This document shows, piece by piece, positions 7,755 to 15,971 of a stretch of 25,710 nt of DNA. Below the pieces are notes generated by a model. That model was not told the origin of the DNA and ran no database searches. It was given only the letters and a program-made list of their open reading frames with translations. The number at the start of each line of letters is the position of its first letter. The first letter of the stretch is position 1. Source of the stretch: JANMQK01 sp031370485 (lineage in GTDB: Bacteria > Acidobacteriota > Polarisedimenticolia > Gp22-AA2); contig JANMQK010000036.1 of assembly GCA_031370485.1 (NCBI GenBank), forward strand, positions 1-25,710, read 5' to 3'. Both the position numbers and the translations under genes were made by a program.

Positions 7755-9178
7755 CTCCGGCACCCTGGCGTTCCCCGCTCCTTGCCACACTTCTGCAATC
7801 GCTTCTGCCCGCGCTTCTGCTGGCGATGCCACCCGGCCTGCCGTCCGCGGCCGCGGCGATCGACCAGCCCGTCGATCAACCCGCCGGCCAACCCGCCGAT
7901 CGGCCCGGCACGGAGGAGCCGCAGCCGGCGCCGAAAATCTCCTCGATGCGTGAGGGGGAGGCGCAGCGGATGGCCACGACAATCCAAAGGACGGTGGAGG
8001 CCTTGCGCGGTCTCAAGTTCAAGGCGGCCGTGCCGGTCAAGGTGACCGACGACGCCGCGACGCGAAGGCACATGACGTCGCGACTCCACAAGTTCTGGCC
8101 CGAGAAACAGATCAGGAACGACGCGCAGGCCTGGGAGCAGCTGGGCCTTCTGCCTCCCGGAACGGATCTCGTTGCCAGCCTCCTCAACGTCCTCGAAGAG
8201 CAGGCCGGCGGCTACTACGATCCGGCGGCCGACACGTTCTACGTCCTGGACGACATGCCGAAGACGATCGCTCCCATCCTGATGGCCCACGAGCTGACCC
8301 ATGCTCTTGACGACCAGTATTTCGGGATCGACCGCATGGTGGAGAAGGCCAGGAACGACAACGACCGTTCGACGGCGATCGCCGCCCTGGTCGAGGGCTC
8401 GGGCACGGTGATCATGTCCACCTATCTCGTGCGGGAGATCAAGGAAGGGCGGATGTCGGTCGACGCGCTGGAAGCGTTCCAGGAGACCGAGGCCGGGCGC
8501 GGGGAACGGCTCATGGCGGCTCCGGCGGTCTTGCTGCGCGGGTTGCTGGCGCCCTACGTCCTCGGGCAGACCTTCCTGCTGCGCGGCAAGGTCACAAGCC
8601 TGGCCACGGGCGTGAACACGAAAGACATCAACCACGCCTTCGAGGACCCGCCGCGATCCACGGAGCAGATTCTCCACCCGGAGAAATACTGGGACGAGAC
8701 GAAGCGCGACGAGCCGCGCGCCGTGCCGCTCCCGGACCTCTCCGCTGTCCTGGGGGACGGGTGGTCGCTGGCCGCCAAAGGGAACCTCGGAGAGCTCTAC
8801 ATCGCGGTACTCGCCGGCGCGACGACACCCGACATCCATAACCCGGAGATCGCCCTTCCCTGGCGCTGGACGAACGGCGCCGCCGCCGGATGGGGCGGCG
8901 ACCTCTGGCACCACTACGTGCGCGAAGGGAAAAGCGCGACCGTCCTGGCGACACTCTGGGACACGCCCGGGGACGCCGCGGAGTTCAGCGCGGCGCTCGC
9001 GCCCGACCCCGGCCGGACCGTCCTGCAGCGCGGCGACGCTCTCGTCATCGTCGTGGGCGAAGCGGGCGATCGCGCGGCCGCGCTGGCCCGGGCGGCCCTC
9101 GACGCCGTGGCGACCCTCGGTGCAATTCCCTCGCGGGACAGTTCCTTCCGCGGCGACGATCCCGCCCGCGATTTCTAG
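7751..9178 (+). CDS. secreted HExxH putative metallopeptidase
   Basis: This 475-residue protein has a signal peptide (about 1-36, hydrophobic core LLATLLQSLLPALLLAM, then PSAAAA). A proline-rich linker follows up to about residue 60. The zinc motif H180-E181-L-T-H184 sits in LMAHELTHALDDQYFG, and E215 in ALVEGSG is a plausible third ligand. HExxH with a glutamate about 30 residues later is the gluzincin pattern. I do not recognise a named peptidase family, and no substrate can be given. The ATG overlaps the TGA of the desulfurase gene (ATGA at 7751-7754), so the two are translationally coupled if the desulfurase frame is intact. The start is supported by this overlap and by the signal peptide immediately after it. 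Confidence 0.8.
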   Translation: MTPAPWRSPLLATLLQSLLPALLLAMPPGLPSAAAAIDQPVDQPAGQPADRPGTEEPQPAPKISSMREGEAQRMATTIQRTVEALRGLKFKAAVPVKVTDDAATRRHMTSRLHKFWPEKQIRNDAQAWEQLGLLPPGTDLVASLLNVLEEQAGGYYDPAADTFYVLDDMPKTIAPILMAHELTHALDDQYFGIDRMVEKARNDNDRSTAIAALVEGSGTVIMSTYLVREIKEGRMSVDALEAFQETEAGRGERLMAAPAVLLRGLLAPYVLGQTFLLRGKVTSLATGVNTKDINHAFEDPPRSTEQILHPEKYWDETKRDEPRAVPLPDLSAVLGDGWSLAAKGNLGELYIAVLAGATTPDIHNPEIALPWRWTNGAAAGWGGDLWHHYVREGKSATVLATLWDTPGDAAEFSAALAPDPGRTVLQRGDALVIVVGEAGDRAAALARAALDAVATLGAIPSRDSSFRGDDPARDF

Positions 9179-9187
9179 TCGGCAGAT

Positions 9188-9216
9188 TTGCCTGCGGCAC
9201 TCCCCCGGCATAGGCT
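9188..9216 (+). promoter_or_regulatory. candidate sigma70-type promoter of the 179-residue secreted protein
   Basis: TTGCCT (9188-9193), a 17-nt spacer and TAGGCT (9211-9216) form a reasonable -35/-10 pair. They lie directly after the stop of the metallopeptidase gene and 32 nt before the ATG at 9249. Confidence 0.4.
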
Positions 9217-9248
9217 CTAGAGCCAACACTTGGCCAAGGGAGGACTCC

Positions 9249-9788
9249 ATGAAAAGAGCAAGTGTGTTTGTCGCAGTGCTGGTAGCGGTTGCTGGTCTCG
9301 CCTTTGCGAAGCCGGAGAAGGCCGGGCCGGACGGACCGAAGGAAAGAAAGATCCTGGAATTCAACACCATGTACGGAGTCGATGAGGCGTTCGTGGGGGA
9401 CCTCAATCCTATCCGCGGCATTGTCGGGGACGAGGCGCCATGGGCGATCGCCAAGTCGGCAAGGGGAAGGCTCGATGCGGATGGACACCTCCGCATCCGG
9501 ATGCGTGGCCTCGTCTTCGCCAACGATCCGCGCGTGGCGCCGGGCCTCGTCGGGAAGAACGACGAGCCCACTTTCCGGGGCGTGGTCAGCTGTCTCAGCG
9601 AGGATGGGGCGGGCCACGTGACCACCGTCAACGTGACCACCATGGGGTTCCGGGCGACAGTCTCCGGCAACTCCGACATCGACGCCAAGGTCTTTCTTCC
9701 GAAACCCTGTGTTGCCCCGATCGTCTTCGTGATCGCCGGCAGCGAGGATAAATGGTTTGCGGTGACCGGCTTCGAATCCGGCGATTGA
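9249..9788 (+). CDS. small secreted protein of unknown function
   Basis: The 179-residue product starts at an ATG preceded by AAGGGAGGA (9236-9244). A clear signal peptide, MKRASVFVAVLVAVAGLAFA, ends in an AxA cleavage site. The mature part starts KPEKAGPDGPKER. It contains a VGDLNPIRGIVGDEAPWAI segment and a beta-rich region to the end, with two cysteines (SCLSE and KPCVAP) that could form a disulfide. The segment RGLVFANDPRVAP resembles short hypothetical proteins of soil and sediment bacteria, but I cannot name a family. It appears monocistronic, and the convergent 930-residue gene ends 9 nt after its stop. Confidence 0.8.
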   Translation: MKRASVFVAVLVAVAGLAFAKPEKAGPDGPKERKILEFNTMYGVDEAFVGDLNPIRGIVGDEAPWAIAKSARGRLDADGHLRIRMRGLVFANDPRVAPGLVGKNDEPTFRGVVSCLSEDGAGHVTTVNVTTMGFRATVSGNSDIDAKVFLPKPCVAPIVFVIAGSEDKWFAVTGFESGD

Positions 9789-9797
9789 CGCGCGACG

Positions 9798-12590
9798 TCA
9801 GGGGCATGGCGGGATGGACGCATCCCGACCGCTGTCGCCGTAGGTTCCGATTCCGCACGGGTTCCGCGCTCTGGCGAGATACCAGTAGGCTGTGTCGAGG
9901 GAGGGGCCGGGCCGCGCATCGTCGTAGCTCGCGGGGCCGGCGGTCTGCACGCAGGCGGCTGTCGGGAAGTCGAAATCGCCGGGGACCGCGAGCGAGCCCG
10001 ACACGAGGTCGTATGTAGTCGCAGGACCGACGACCGGCCCCTGGTCGTCCCAGGAAATCGCCGCCGGGCTCGCCGCCGCCACGATCAAGTTGACAGCCTC
10101 GCCGGGAGCCCGCCAGACGAGCGGGTCGGTGTCATCGCAGTCGTCTCCTCCGCACGCCGCATCGCTGTGCGTGTCGCCGTCGAAATCGACCGGCGTCCCG
10201 CCCTGACCCTGGCACACCCCTCCCAGACAGGCATCCATCGTCGTGCAGGCGCTGCCGTCATTGCACGCAGCCCCTTCCCCGATCACGACGGCGGACGTGA
10301 CGGCCGGCGGCGAGGAGCACCCGCCGGCCGTGGCCCTGACGGAATAGGTCCCGGCCGCCGCGCCGGTTGCGTTCGGGATCGAGGGGTTCTGCTGACTCGA
10401 AGCGAAACCGTTCGGCCCGGTCCAGGAGTAGGTCGCCCCGGGAATCGTCGCGGCGCTCAGGTGCAGGGTCGCCCCGGCGCAGATCGGGCCGTTGGTCGAT
10501 GCGGCCGGCGCATCCGGGCCGGCGATCGTCAGGAGCCCCGCGCCGGTCGCCGACTGACCGTCCGGGTTGGCGATCGTTACGTCCTGCGCTCCCGCCGACG
10601 CGCCCACCGTCGAGATGGTCAGGCTGACCTGCGTCGGCGAGCCGAACGTGACACCTTGCACGGTGACACCGCCGGTCACTGATGCCGAGACGTGGTTCGG
10701 AAACCCGGGTCCTCCCGCGTCGGGTCCCGGATCGAAAAACCCCGAGCCCGAAACCGGGGTCCCCGTGACGGTGACGCCGGCCGACGCCATTTCGCGACAG
10801 ACGACCACGGGCGCGGCCGACGCGGGCGACGCCGGCGGCGGCGCGAGAAGCTGCACGACCCTCACGCTCCAGGAGTCAAGGGCGCCGCAGTACTCCTGGA
10901 AGGCCCAGATCGTCATGTCGTCGTTGGGGTCGACATCCACCCGCGAGTAATCGCCCCAGCGCTGCGGCGCCTGCGCCTGCGCGTTGTAGGACGTTGCGCT
11001 GAAGGTGGCTTGCGCGAACGGGCGGGTCGCCCCGGGGGGGTCGCTCGCCAGCCGCCCTGAAAGCGCGACGTCGGCACGGAACGGCGCACCGGCCGTACTC
11101 GACCCGAGCCCCATGTGGCCCTGCCCGGTCATCACGACCGTCGGTATCCAGAATGAGCGCGGCGTGGAGGCCGCCGGGTCGAACAGTGTTCCCGACTGGA
11201 CGAGGGCGGAGGTCCCGGCCAGGTTTCCAATCTCGTACCAGCGCGATCCCACCCGGCCGCCGCCCGCCGCCGCGACGCCGTTCGAGCCCACCTCGATGTT
11301 GTGGGCCGTCCAGAGACTGCTCACGCCCGTGAGCTTGTTCTTCCTGATCGTCGCCGCGAACAGCCTGTCGTCGAGGGCGTCGAGCGTGAAGGTGCCCGTC
11401 TGCCCGAGATGCGGGACGCCGACGGGGTTCTGCGTGGCCGGCACGGTGAGCCTGATCTCGTTCGAGATATGCGGCGTTCCTCCAGGGTCGGTGATCCGTC
11501 GCAGAATCAGGCGCCCGAACGATTTGTTGTCCGGGCCGATGAAATATCCCTGTGTCGCCGCCGGGTCGTCGTTGTCCACACCCCGCGGTGACGCCATTCC
11601 GGCTGAGCCGAAACCTCCGTTGAGTCCCCGGAACACGGACACCAGGAGGCTTCCGCCGAGAAGGGCGGCCTTGTTGACCACGAAGGCGGTCGCGCTGGTC
11701 TGGAACCCGCTGGAGCCTCCGTAGACGTCGATCCCGATGTACAGCGCGAAACGGTCGATCCCCAGGCTGTCGTAGTCGGCCAGGTTCCCGGTGTCCCCCG
11801 CGGGGCTCACGAGATCGTGCTGGAAGAAAAAGAACGTGAAGCTCGACCCGTTCGTGATCGCCGCGCCGCTGCTGATGGCGATCAGGATCCGGGTCGAAGT
11901 GCCCGACGTCTTGCCGGTGACGAACCAGCGCCCGGAAAGCCGATCGTAACGCGCCTGCGGATCGACCGCCCTCGGCGCGCCGCCGATCACGGATGCGAAG
12001 AACGAGGACAGGTCCGCGTCCAGGTCGCCCGGAATCCCCGTCCTGTCGAATACCTTGATGCGGCCGTTGGTGACGGCGAGGACCTGCGACGGCCCCACCG
12101 CTCCCCCGCTGTCGGGCGGCTTGAGCCCCCCCGCCTCCGCGAGCACGATTGCCTCGAACCCGGAGCCCACGGAGGGCGCCGGCGAGAGCAACTCGAACGC
12201 CGCTGCCGACCCGATCGCGGGCGGCCAGCGCGAAACGCGAGGCGCCAGCGGGTCGTCGACCCGTCCCGTCAGCCGGCGGAGGCCAGCGTCGGCCTCCTCG
12301 TTATCAGCCGCCCTCGACTCCGGGGTTCCCGACGTCTCAGGCCGCGTCGCCCTCCGCCGCACCTCCCGTTCCATGATCCGGCCGACCGTTTCAGTCACCC
12401 CGGGCTCGCCGACCCAGGGGACACCCGCGGTCCCATCGCGTGTACCGGCAGGCGCGTCCGGCCCGCCCTCCCGGCGGGGTCCGTGCGAGGCCGCACCCAG
12501 GACGCCGATCCCCCCAACCAGGACCGCCGAAAGACAGGCGCGCGCCACGAATGACGATTTCCGGATCATCCTGATTGGCCCGCAATCCAT
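9798..12590 (-). CDS. large secreted multi-domain protein (propeller-like, IPT, Ig-like, MopE-like)
   Basis: This 930-residue exported protein has an N-terminal hydrophobic signal (about residues 13-34). Residues of about 120-590 start PPDSGGAVGPSQVLAVTNG and include DPQARYDRLSGRWFV and LADYDSLGIDRFALYIGIDVYG. This resembles sialidase/BNR-like propeller proteins of environmental bacteria. About 605-690 is an IPT/TIG-like domain ending DVTIANPDGQSATGAGLLTI. About 695-770 is an Ig/PKD-like domain (ATYSWTGPNGFASSQQNPSI). About 773-795 is a short Cys-rich repeat. About 802-822 is a MopE-type acidic metal-binding motif (DGDTHSDAACGGDDCDDTDP). The tail has YWYLARARNPCGIGTYG. The role is unknown, but a surface or secreted structural/adhesive function is plausible. 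GAGG lies 6 nt before the ATG. A second ATG at 12569 is an alternative start. Confidence 0.85.
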   Translation of the reverse strand: MDCGPIRMIRKSSFVARACLSAVLVGGIGVLGAASHGPRREGGPDAPAGTRDGTAGVPWVGEPGVTETVGRIMEREVRRRATRPETSGTPESRAADNEEADAGLRRLTGRVDDPLAPRVSRWPPAIGSAAAFELLSPAPSVGSGFEAIVLAEAGGLKPPDSGGAVGPSQVLAVTNGRIKVFDRTGIPGDLDADLSSFFASVIGGAPRAVDPQARYDRLSGRWFVTGKTSGTSTRILIAISSGAAITNGSSFTFFFFQHDLVSPAGDTGNLADYDSLGIDRFALYIGIDVYGGSSGFQTSATAFVVNKAALLGGSLLVSVFRGLNGGFGSAGMASPRGVDNDDPAATQGYFIGPDNKSFGRLILRRITDPGGTPHISNEIRLTVPATQNPVGVPHLGQTGTFTLDALDDRLFAATIRKNKLTGVSSLWTAHNIEVGSNGVAAAGGGRVGSRWYEIGNLAGTSALVQSGTLFDPAASTPRSFWIPTVVMTGQGHMGLGSSTAGAPFRADVALSGRLASDPPGATRPFAQATFSATSYNAQAQAPQRWGDYSRVDVDPNDDMTIWAFQEYCGALDSWSVRVVQLLAPPPASPASAAPVVVCREMASAGVTVTGTPVSGSGFFDPGPDAGGPGFPNHVSASVTGGVTVQGVTFGSPTQVSLTISTVGASAGAQDVTIANPDGQSATGAGLLTIAGPDAPAASTNGPICAGATLHLSAATIPGATYSWTGPNGFASSQQNPSIPNATGAAAGTYSVRATAGGCSSPPAVTSAVVIGEGAACNDGSACTTMDACLGGVCQGQGGTPVDFDGDTHSDAACGGDDCDDTDPLVWRAPGEAVNLIVAAASPAAISWDDQGPVVGPATTYDLVSGSLAVPGDFDFPTAACVQTAGPASYDDARPGPSLDTAYWYLARARNPCGIGTYGDSGRDASIPPCP

Positions 12591-12632
12591 GACCTTCCTC
12601 GATTCCCCATGATGATGGCAGAGCCCCGGAGA

Positions 12633-12660
12633 ACAGTACCGCGCCCCGCTCCAGTATCAA
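12633..12660 (-). promoter_or_regulatory. candidate promoter of the 930-residue secreted protein
   Basis: On the minus strand TTGATA (12660-12655), a 16-nt spacer and TACTGT (12638-12633) resemble a sigma70 promoter, about 43 nt before the ATG at 12590. It lies in the 264-bp divergent gap 12591-12854. I found no convincing promoter for the opposite, plus-strand operon in that gap. Confidence 0.35.
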
Positions 12661-12854
12661 TGGAAATCTGACGCCGGAGGTCCCGACAGGCCCCTGTCTG
12701 GGGGCGGGCGGGCAGGCGGCCCGAGGTCCCCCGCCGCACGCCGCCACTCGCCGGTGCCCCGCCACCGTTCACCGAAAAGCGGAAGACGGGGCGGTCTGGC
12801 CATCGTACTCTCCACCGCGGGACCGGGTAGAGCGTGTCCCGAAGGAGGCGGAGA

Positions 12855-13571
12855 ATGGACCAGCAGACGATGGATGAAAGAGTCCGGCATCACGGCGCGT
12901 CGAGACTGTTCCTTGGTCTCGTCTTCATCGCCGCGGCGGTTTTCTTCCTGCTCAACAACCTGGGGATCCTGCAGGTCGAACAGCCTTGGCGCTTCTGGCC
13001 GCTCATCTTGATCGCGCTGGGAGTGGCGCGGTTCCTGCGGCCGCGGGGCTCGCACGGCCTGTGGGGGGGCTTCCTGCTCACCGCCCTCGGAGTGTGGCTG
13101 CTTTTCGGCAACCTGGGGTTCTGGACGCTGCGTCTGCGGCATTTCTTCTGGCCGATGGTGCTTCTCCTCCTCGGGGCGCGGCTCGTCTGGGTCGGCGCGC
13201 GTCCCCGGACCCCCGCCGGCGCCGCGGGCGGCGGCAACCCTTCGTCCCTGGTCAGCGGCCTTTCGATTCTCGGCGGCACGAATCTTCGCAGCACCTCGGA
13301 GGACTTCAGAGGGGGCGAGGCCACCTCGATCCTGGGTGGCTGTACGATCGACCTGAGGCAGGCCGCCATCAAGAGCGGCGAGGCGGTCATCGACATCTTC
13401 GGGCTCTGGGGCGGGATCGAGATCCAGGTGCCCAAGGAGTGGAGTGTTGTCGGCCAGTCAACACAGATCCTCGCCGGGTACGAGGACAAGACGAGCCCCC
13501 CTGCAGCCGGCGGTCCGAGGCTGGTGGTCCGCGGTTTGATGATCATGAGCGGCATCGAGATCAAGAACTAG
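12855..13571 (+). CDS. LiaF-like membrane protein (LiaI/LiaF transmembrane region plus C-terminal domain)
   Basis: The 238-residue product has about four transmembrane helices in residues 18-105, including FLGLVFIAAAVFFLLNNLGIL and the FWPLILIALGVARFL repeat typical of DUF5668/LiaI-LiaF-like regions. The C-terminal domain (about 130-238) is a beta-helix-like LiaF C-terminal domain (SILGGTNLRS, ATSILGGCTIDLRQA, VIDIFGLWGGIEIQVPKEW). In Bacillus, LiaF restrains a histidine kinase that senses cell-envelope stress. Here the gene opens an operon ending in a LytS-type kinase and LytTR regulator, so an analogous sensor-modulator role is likely but inferred. The ATG at 12855 follows AAGGAGG (12842-12848). 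The alternative upstream ATG at 12834 would add only MSRRRRR. Confidence 0.88.
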   Translation: MDQQTMDERVRHHGASRLFLGLVFIAAAVFFLLNNLGILQVEQPWRFWPLILIALGVARFLRPRGSHGLWGGFLLTALGVWLLFGNLGFWTLRLRHFFWPMVLLLLGARLVWVGARPRTPAGAAGGGNPSSLVSGLSILGGTNLRSTSEDFRGGEATSILGGCTIDLRQAAIKSGEAVIDIFGLWGGIEIQVPKEWSVVGQSTQILAGYEDKTSPPAAGGPRLVVRGLMIMSGIEIKN

Positions 13572-13580
13572 GAGGGGGCC

Positions 13581-14075
13581 ATGGAGACGACACAGGTTGA
13601 CACAAGGACGGGGCCCGGCGCCCGGGCGGCGCTTCTGGCGTTCGCCGCGTTCGTGACGCTTTCCGCGTTCGTGGTATTCCACCACCACCGGGCGGGAGGT
13701 GTCATGACGGGGCGCGCGCGGACCGAGACGGACGACACATCGCACATCGAGGCCGCCGCCGTGCTCGGAGACCACACGGTCCACAGCCGCGCGCGGGCGT
13801 TCAAGGACGCCGACGTGGCGGCGTTCATGGGCCACTCGGAAATCGACCTCACCGAGGCTCGGCTCGCGGCCGGGCCCGGCTCGATCGACGTCTTCGTGAT
13901 GTTCGGGCAGGCCGACGTGCGGGTGCCCTCCGACTGGACGGTGGAGACGGGCGGCCTGGCCGTGATCGGATCGATCGAGGGCCGCACCATGGACCTGGAG
14001 ACCGACCCCGGCAAGATCTTGAAGGTCGACGGCCTGATCCTGTTCGGTGAGCTGAGGATTCTCAGGGGACAGTGA
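13581..14075 (+). CDS. second LiaF-like protein, single-span membrane-anchored
   Basis: This 164-residue protein has one membrane helix (about 15-33, ALLAFAAFVTLSAFVVFHHH). After it comes a soluble domain repeating the LiaF C-terminal pattern: VLGDHTVHSRARAFKDADVAAFMGHSEIDLTEA, then GSIDVFVMFGQADVRVPSDW and ending LFGELRIL. It seems to be a diverged, helix-poor paralogue of the gene before it. GGAGGGGG precedes the ATG and overlaps the stop region of the upstream gene (9-nt gap). Its stop overlaps the GTG start of the kinase gene (GTGA), so the four genes form one translationally coupled unit. Confidence 0.85.
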   Translation: METTQVDTRTGPGARAALLAFAAFVTLSAFVVFHHHRAGGVMTGRARTETDDTSHIEAAAVLGDHTVHSRARAFKDADVAAFMGHSEIDLTEARLAAGPGSIDVFVMFGQADVRVPSDWTVETGGLAVIGSIEGRTMDLETDPGKILKVDGLILFGELRILRGQ

Positions 14076-15127
14076 GAACCGGCCTGTACCTTGCGGTCGG
14101 GCTGCTCCTCGGAGCGCTCGTGGCGCTGCTCCTGGCGGCGCGCGGGCCGACGCCGTGGGTCGAGGCGGCGCTTATCGGCCTGCCGCTCGGCTTCCTGCTG
14201 GGGGCGATCGGCCTCGCGGCCCGCTTCCCGGCCCGCAGCGTCCCGCTCGGCCAGGGCGGGGTCGTGCGCGTGGCGGCGACGCACGCCTCGGCGGCGGTCG
14301 TCTCGACCGCCGCCTGGGTCCTGGCCGGCGCGATCGTGGCGCGCCTGCTCGACCGACTCCCGTCCTTCGCGGGCGCTTCCGCGCGCTTTTTCACCAAGGC
14401 GCCCGAGCTTTTCATAGTCGGCGTCCTGATCTTCCTGCTGGCGGTGACGGTGCACTACCTGGTGATCGCCCTCGACACGGCCCGCGAGGCCCAGGTGCGC
14501 GGCGTCCAGGCGCGCGTCCTGGCGCGCGACGCGGAGCTGCGGGCGCTCCGCGCCCAGGTCGACCCGCATTTCCTCTTCAACAGCTTGAACTCCGTCGCCA
14601 CCCTGACCTCGGAGGACCCCGCGGCGGCGCGCCGGATGTGTCTCCAGCTCGCCGGGTTCCTGCGCCGCAGCCTGGTCCTGGGCGGTCAGGAGCGCATCCC
14701 GCTCGGCGAGGAGCTGGGGCTCGTGCACGATTACCTGGCGATCGAAAAGGTCCGCTTCGGCGAGCGGCTGACGGTCGAGGAGAGAATCGACGACGGGTGC
14801 CGGGACTGTATGGTGCCCCCGTTCCTGCTGCAGCCGCTGGCGGAGAATGCCGTGCGACACGGCATCGCGCAGCTCGTGGTAGGAGGTACGATCCGGATCG
14901 AGGCGCGGCGCAGCGGCGGCCTCGTGACCGTGGTTGTCGAAAACCCGCGTGACCCCGAAAGAAGCGGCGGCCGCGGCGCCGGCCTCGGTCTCGAGAACGT
15001 CCACGGCAGGCTGCAGGCGGTTTTCGGGGACGAGGCGCGGGCCGATGTCGCGGCCGATCCCGCCCTTTTCCGGGTCACGCTGTCGCTGCCCTACGTGCCG
15101 GAGGAGAAACGTGAGCGAAGCGCCTGA
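14072..15127 (+). CDS. LytS-type sensor histidine kinase
   Basis: This 351-residue membrane kinase has about four transmembrane helices in residues 1-135. A short coiled linker (EAQVRGVQARVLARDAELRALRAQ region) leads to the His_kinase (PF06580-type) domain, with phospho-acceptor H166 in DPHFLFNSLNSV. The HATPase domain shows PPFLLQPLAENAVRHGI (N-box) and GRGAGLGLENVHGRL (G-box). There is no recognisable extracellular sensor domain. The signal may come through the LiaF-like partners encoded just before. Translation starts at GTG 14072 within the stop codon of the previous gene. The 3' end overlaps the response regulator gene by 17 nt. Confidence 0.93.
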   Translation: MRTGLYLAVGLLLGALVALLLAARGPTPWVEAALIGLPLGFLLGAIGLAARFPARSVPLGQGGVVRVAATHASAAVVSTAAWVLAGAIVARLLDRLPSFAGASARFFTKAPELFIVGVLIFLLAVTVHYLVIALDTAREAQVRGVQARVLARDAELRALRAQVDPHFLFNSLNSVATLTSEDPAAARRMCLQLAGFLRRSLVLGGQERIPLGEELGLVHDYLAIEKVRFGERLTVEERIDDGCRDCMVPPFLLQPLAENAVRHGIAQLVVGGTIRIEARRSGGLVTVVVENPRDPERSGGRGAGLGLENVHGRLQAVFGDEARADVAADPALFRVTLSLPYVPEEKRERSA

Positions 15128-15863
15128 GCCCCTGAAGGTCGCCATCGTGGACGACGAGGAGCTGGCGCGGAGGGGGCTGCGGCGCGACCTCGCCGCCCAT
15201 CCGTCATTCCGCGTCGTCGCCGAGTGCAAAGACGGCTTCGAGGCGGTGCGCGTCGCGGCCGAGGAGAAGCCGGACCTGATGCTCCTTGACATCCAGATGC
15301 CGCGGCTCGACGGGTTCGAGGTCCTGGGCCTGATCGACCCCTCCATTGCCGTCATCTTCGTGACCGCGCACGACGAGCACGCGGTCAAGGCGTTCGAGGT
15401 GAACGCCGTGGACTATCTTCTGAAGCCCGTGGACCCCGAGCGGCTGCGCCAGGCCCTCGAGCGCGCCCGCGAGCGGATTCGCCGCAGGGAGCCGATGCCG
15501 GTCGAGGCCCTGACCCGGGCGGCGCGCCCTTCGGGCGTCCCTCTCAGCCGCATCCTCGTTCGCGACGGCCCGAAGGTGCATGTCCTCCCGGTCGAGGGGG
15601 TTGACTACATCGAGGCCCAGGACGATTACCTCGCGGTGCACGTCGCCGGGAAATCGCACCTCAAGCAGCAGCCGATCGGCGAGCTCGAGGCGGCCCTCGA
15701 CCCCGCCCGCTTCGCGCGCATCCATCGCTCGTACCTTCTCAACCTCGATCGCCTCGACCGGATCGAGCTGTACGCCAAGGACAGCCGTATCGCCATCCTC
15801 AAGGATGGCACCCGCCTGCCTCTCAGCCGCGCCGGGCACCAGCGGCTGAAAGAGCTTCTGTAG
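15111..15863 (+). CDS. LytTR-family response regulator
   Basis: The 250-residue regulator has a receiver domain (about 8-125) with acidic pocket D14/D15, phospho-acceptor D60 in LMLLDIQMP, the T in FVTAHD and K in LLKPVD. A LytTR DNA-binding domain follows (about 145-250; VEGVDYIEAQDDYLAVHV, then FARIHRSYLLNLDRLDRIE). Such regulators bind pairs of short direct repeats, often activating envelope-related genes. The start is GTG 15111, with GGAGGAG (15100-15106) inside the kinase gene. The frame is open further upstream, but only as a shadow of the kinase gene. It is the partner of the kinase at 14072. Confidence 0.94.
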   Translation: MSEAPEPLKVAIVDDEELARRGLRRDLAAHPSFRVVAECKDGFEAVRVAAEEKPDLMLLDIQMPRLDGFEVLGLIDPSIAVIFVTAHDEHAVKAFEVNAVDYLLKPVDPERLRQALERARERIRRREPMPVEALTRAARPSGVPLSRILVRDGPKVHVLPVEGVDYIEAQDDYLAVHVAGKSHLKQQPIGELEAALDPARFARIHRSYLLNLDRLDRIELYAKDSRIAILKDGTRLPLSRAGHQRLKELL

Positions 15864-15971
15864 GCCCCTGGAAATGATCTGTGCCTGAACCGGCCCGGTG
15901 GAGGTACGATCGGGTCGGCGCGGGCAGGCCCGTGAGAGTGTGAGACAGGGCGAGGAAGAGAGGATCGGACG

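Noticed and set aside
7631..9919. A 762-codon open frame on the minus strand across the metallopeptidase gene.
   Set aside because: It is antisense to a gene with a signal peptide and HExxH motif. Its translation is Arg/Pro/Gly-rich without domains, as expected for shadows in GC-rich DNA.
12591..12854. A small RNA or riboswitch in the divergent 264-bp gap.
   Set aside because: Only short inverted repeats (around 12688-12702) and a candidate promoter for the minus strand are visible. No known riboswitch core could be recognised by eye.
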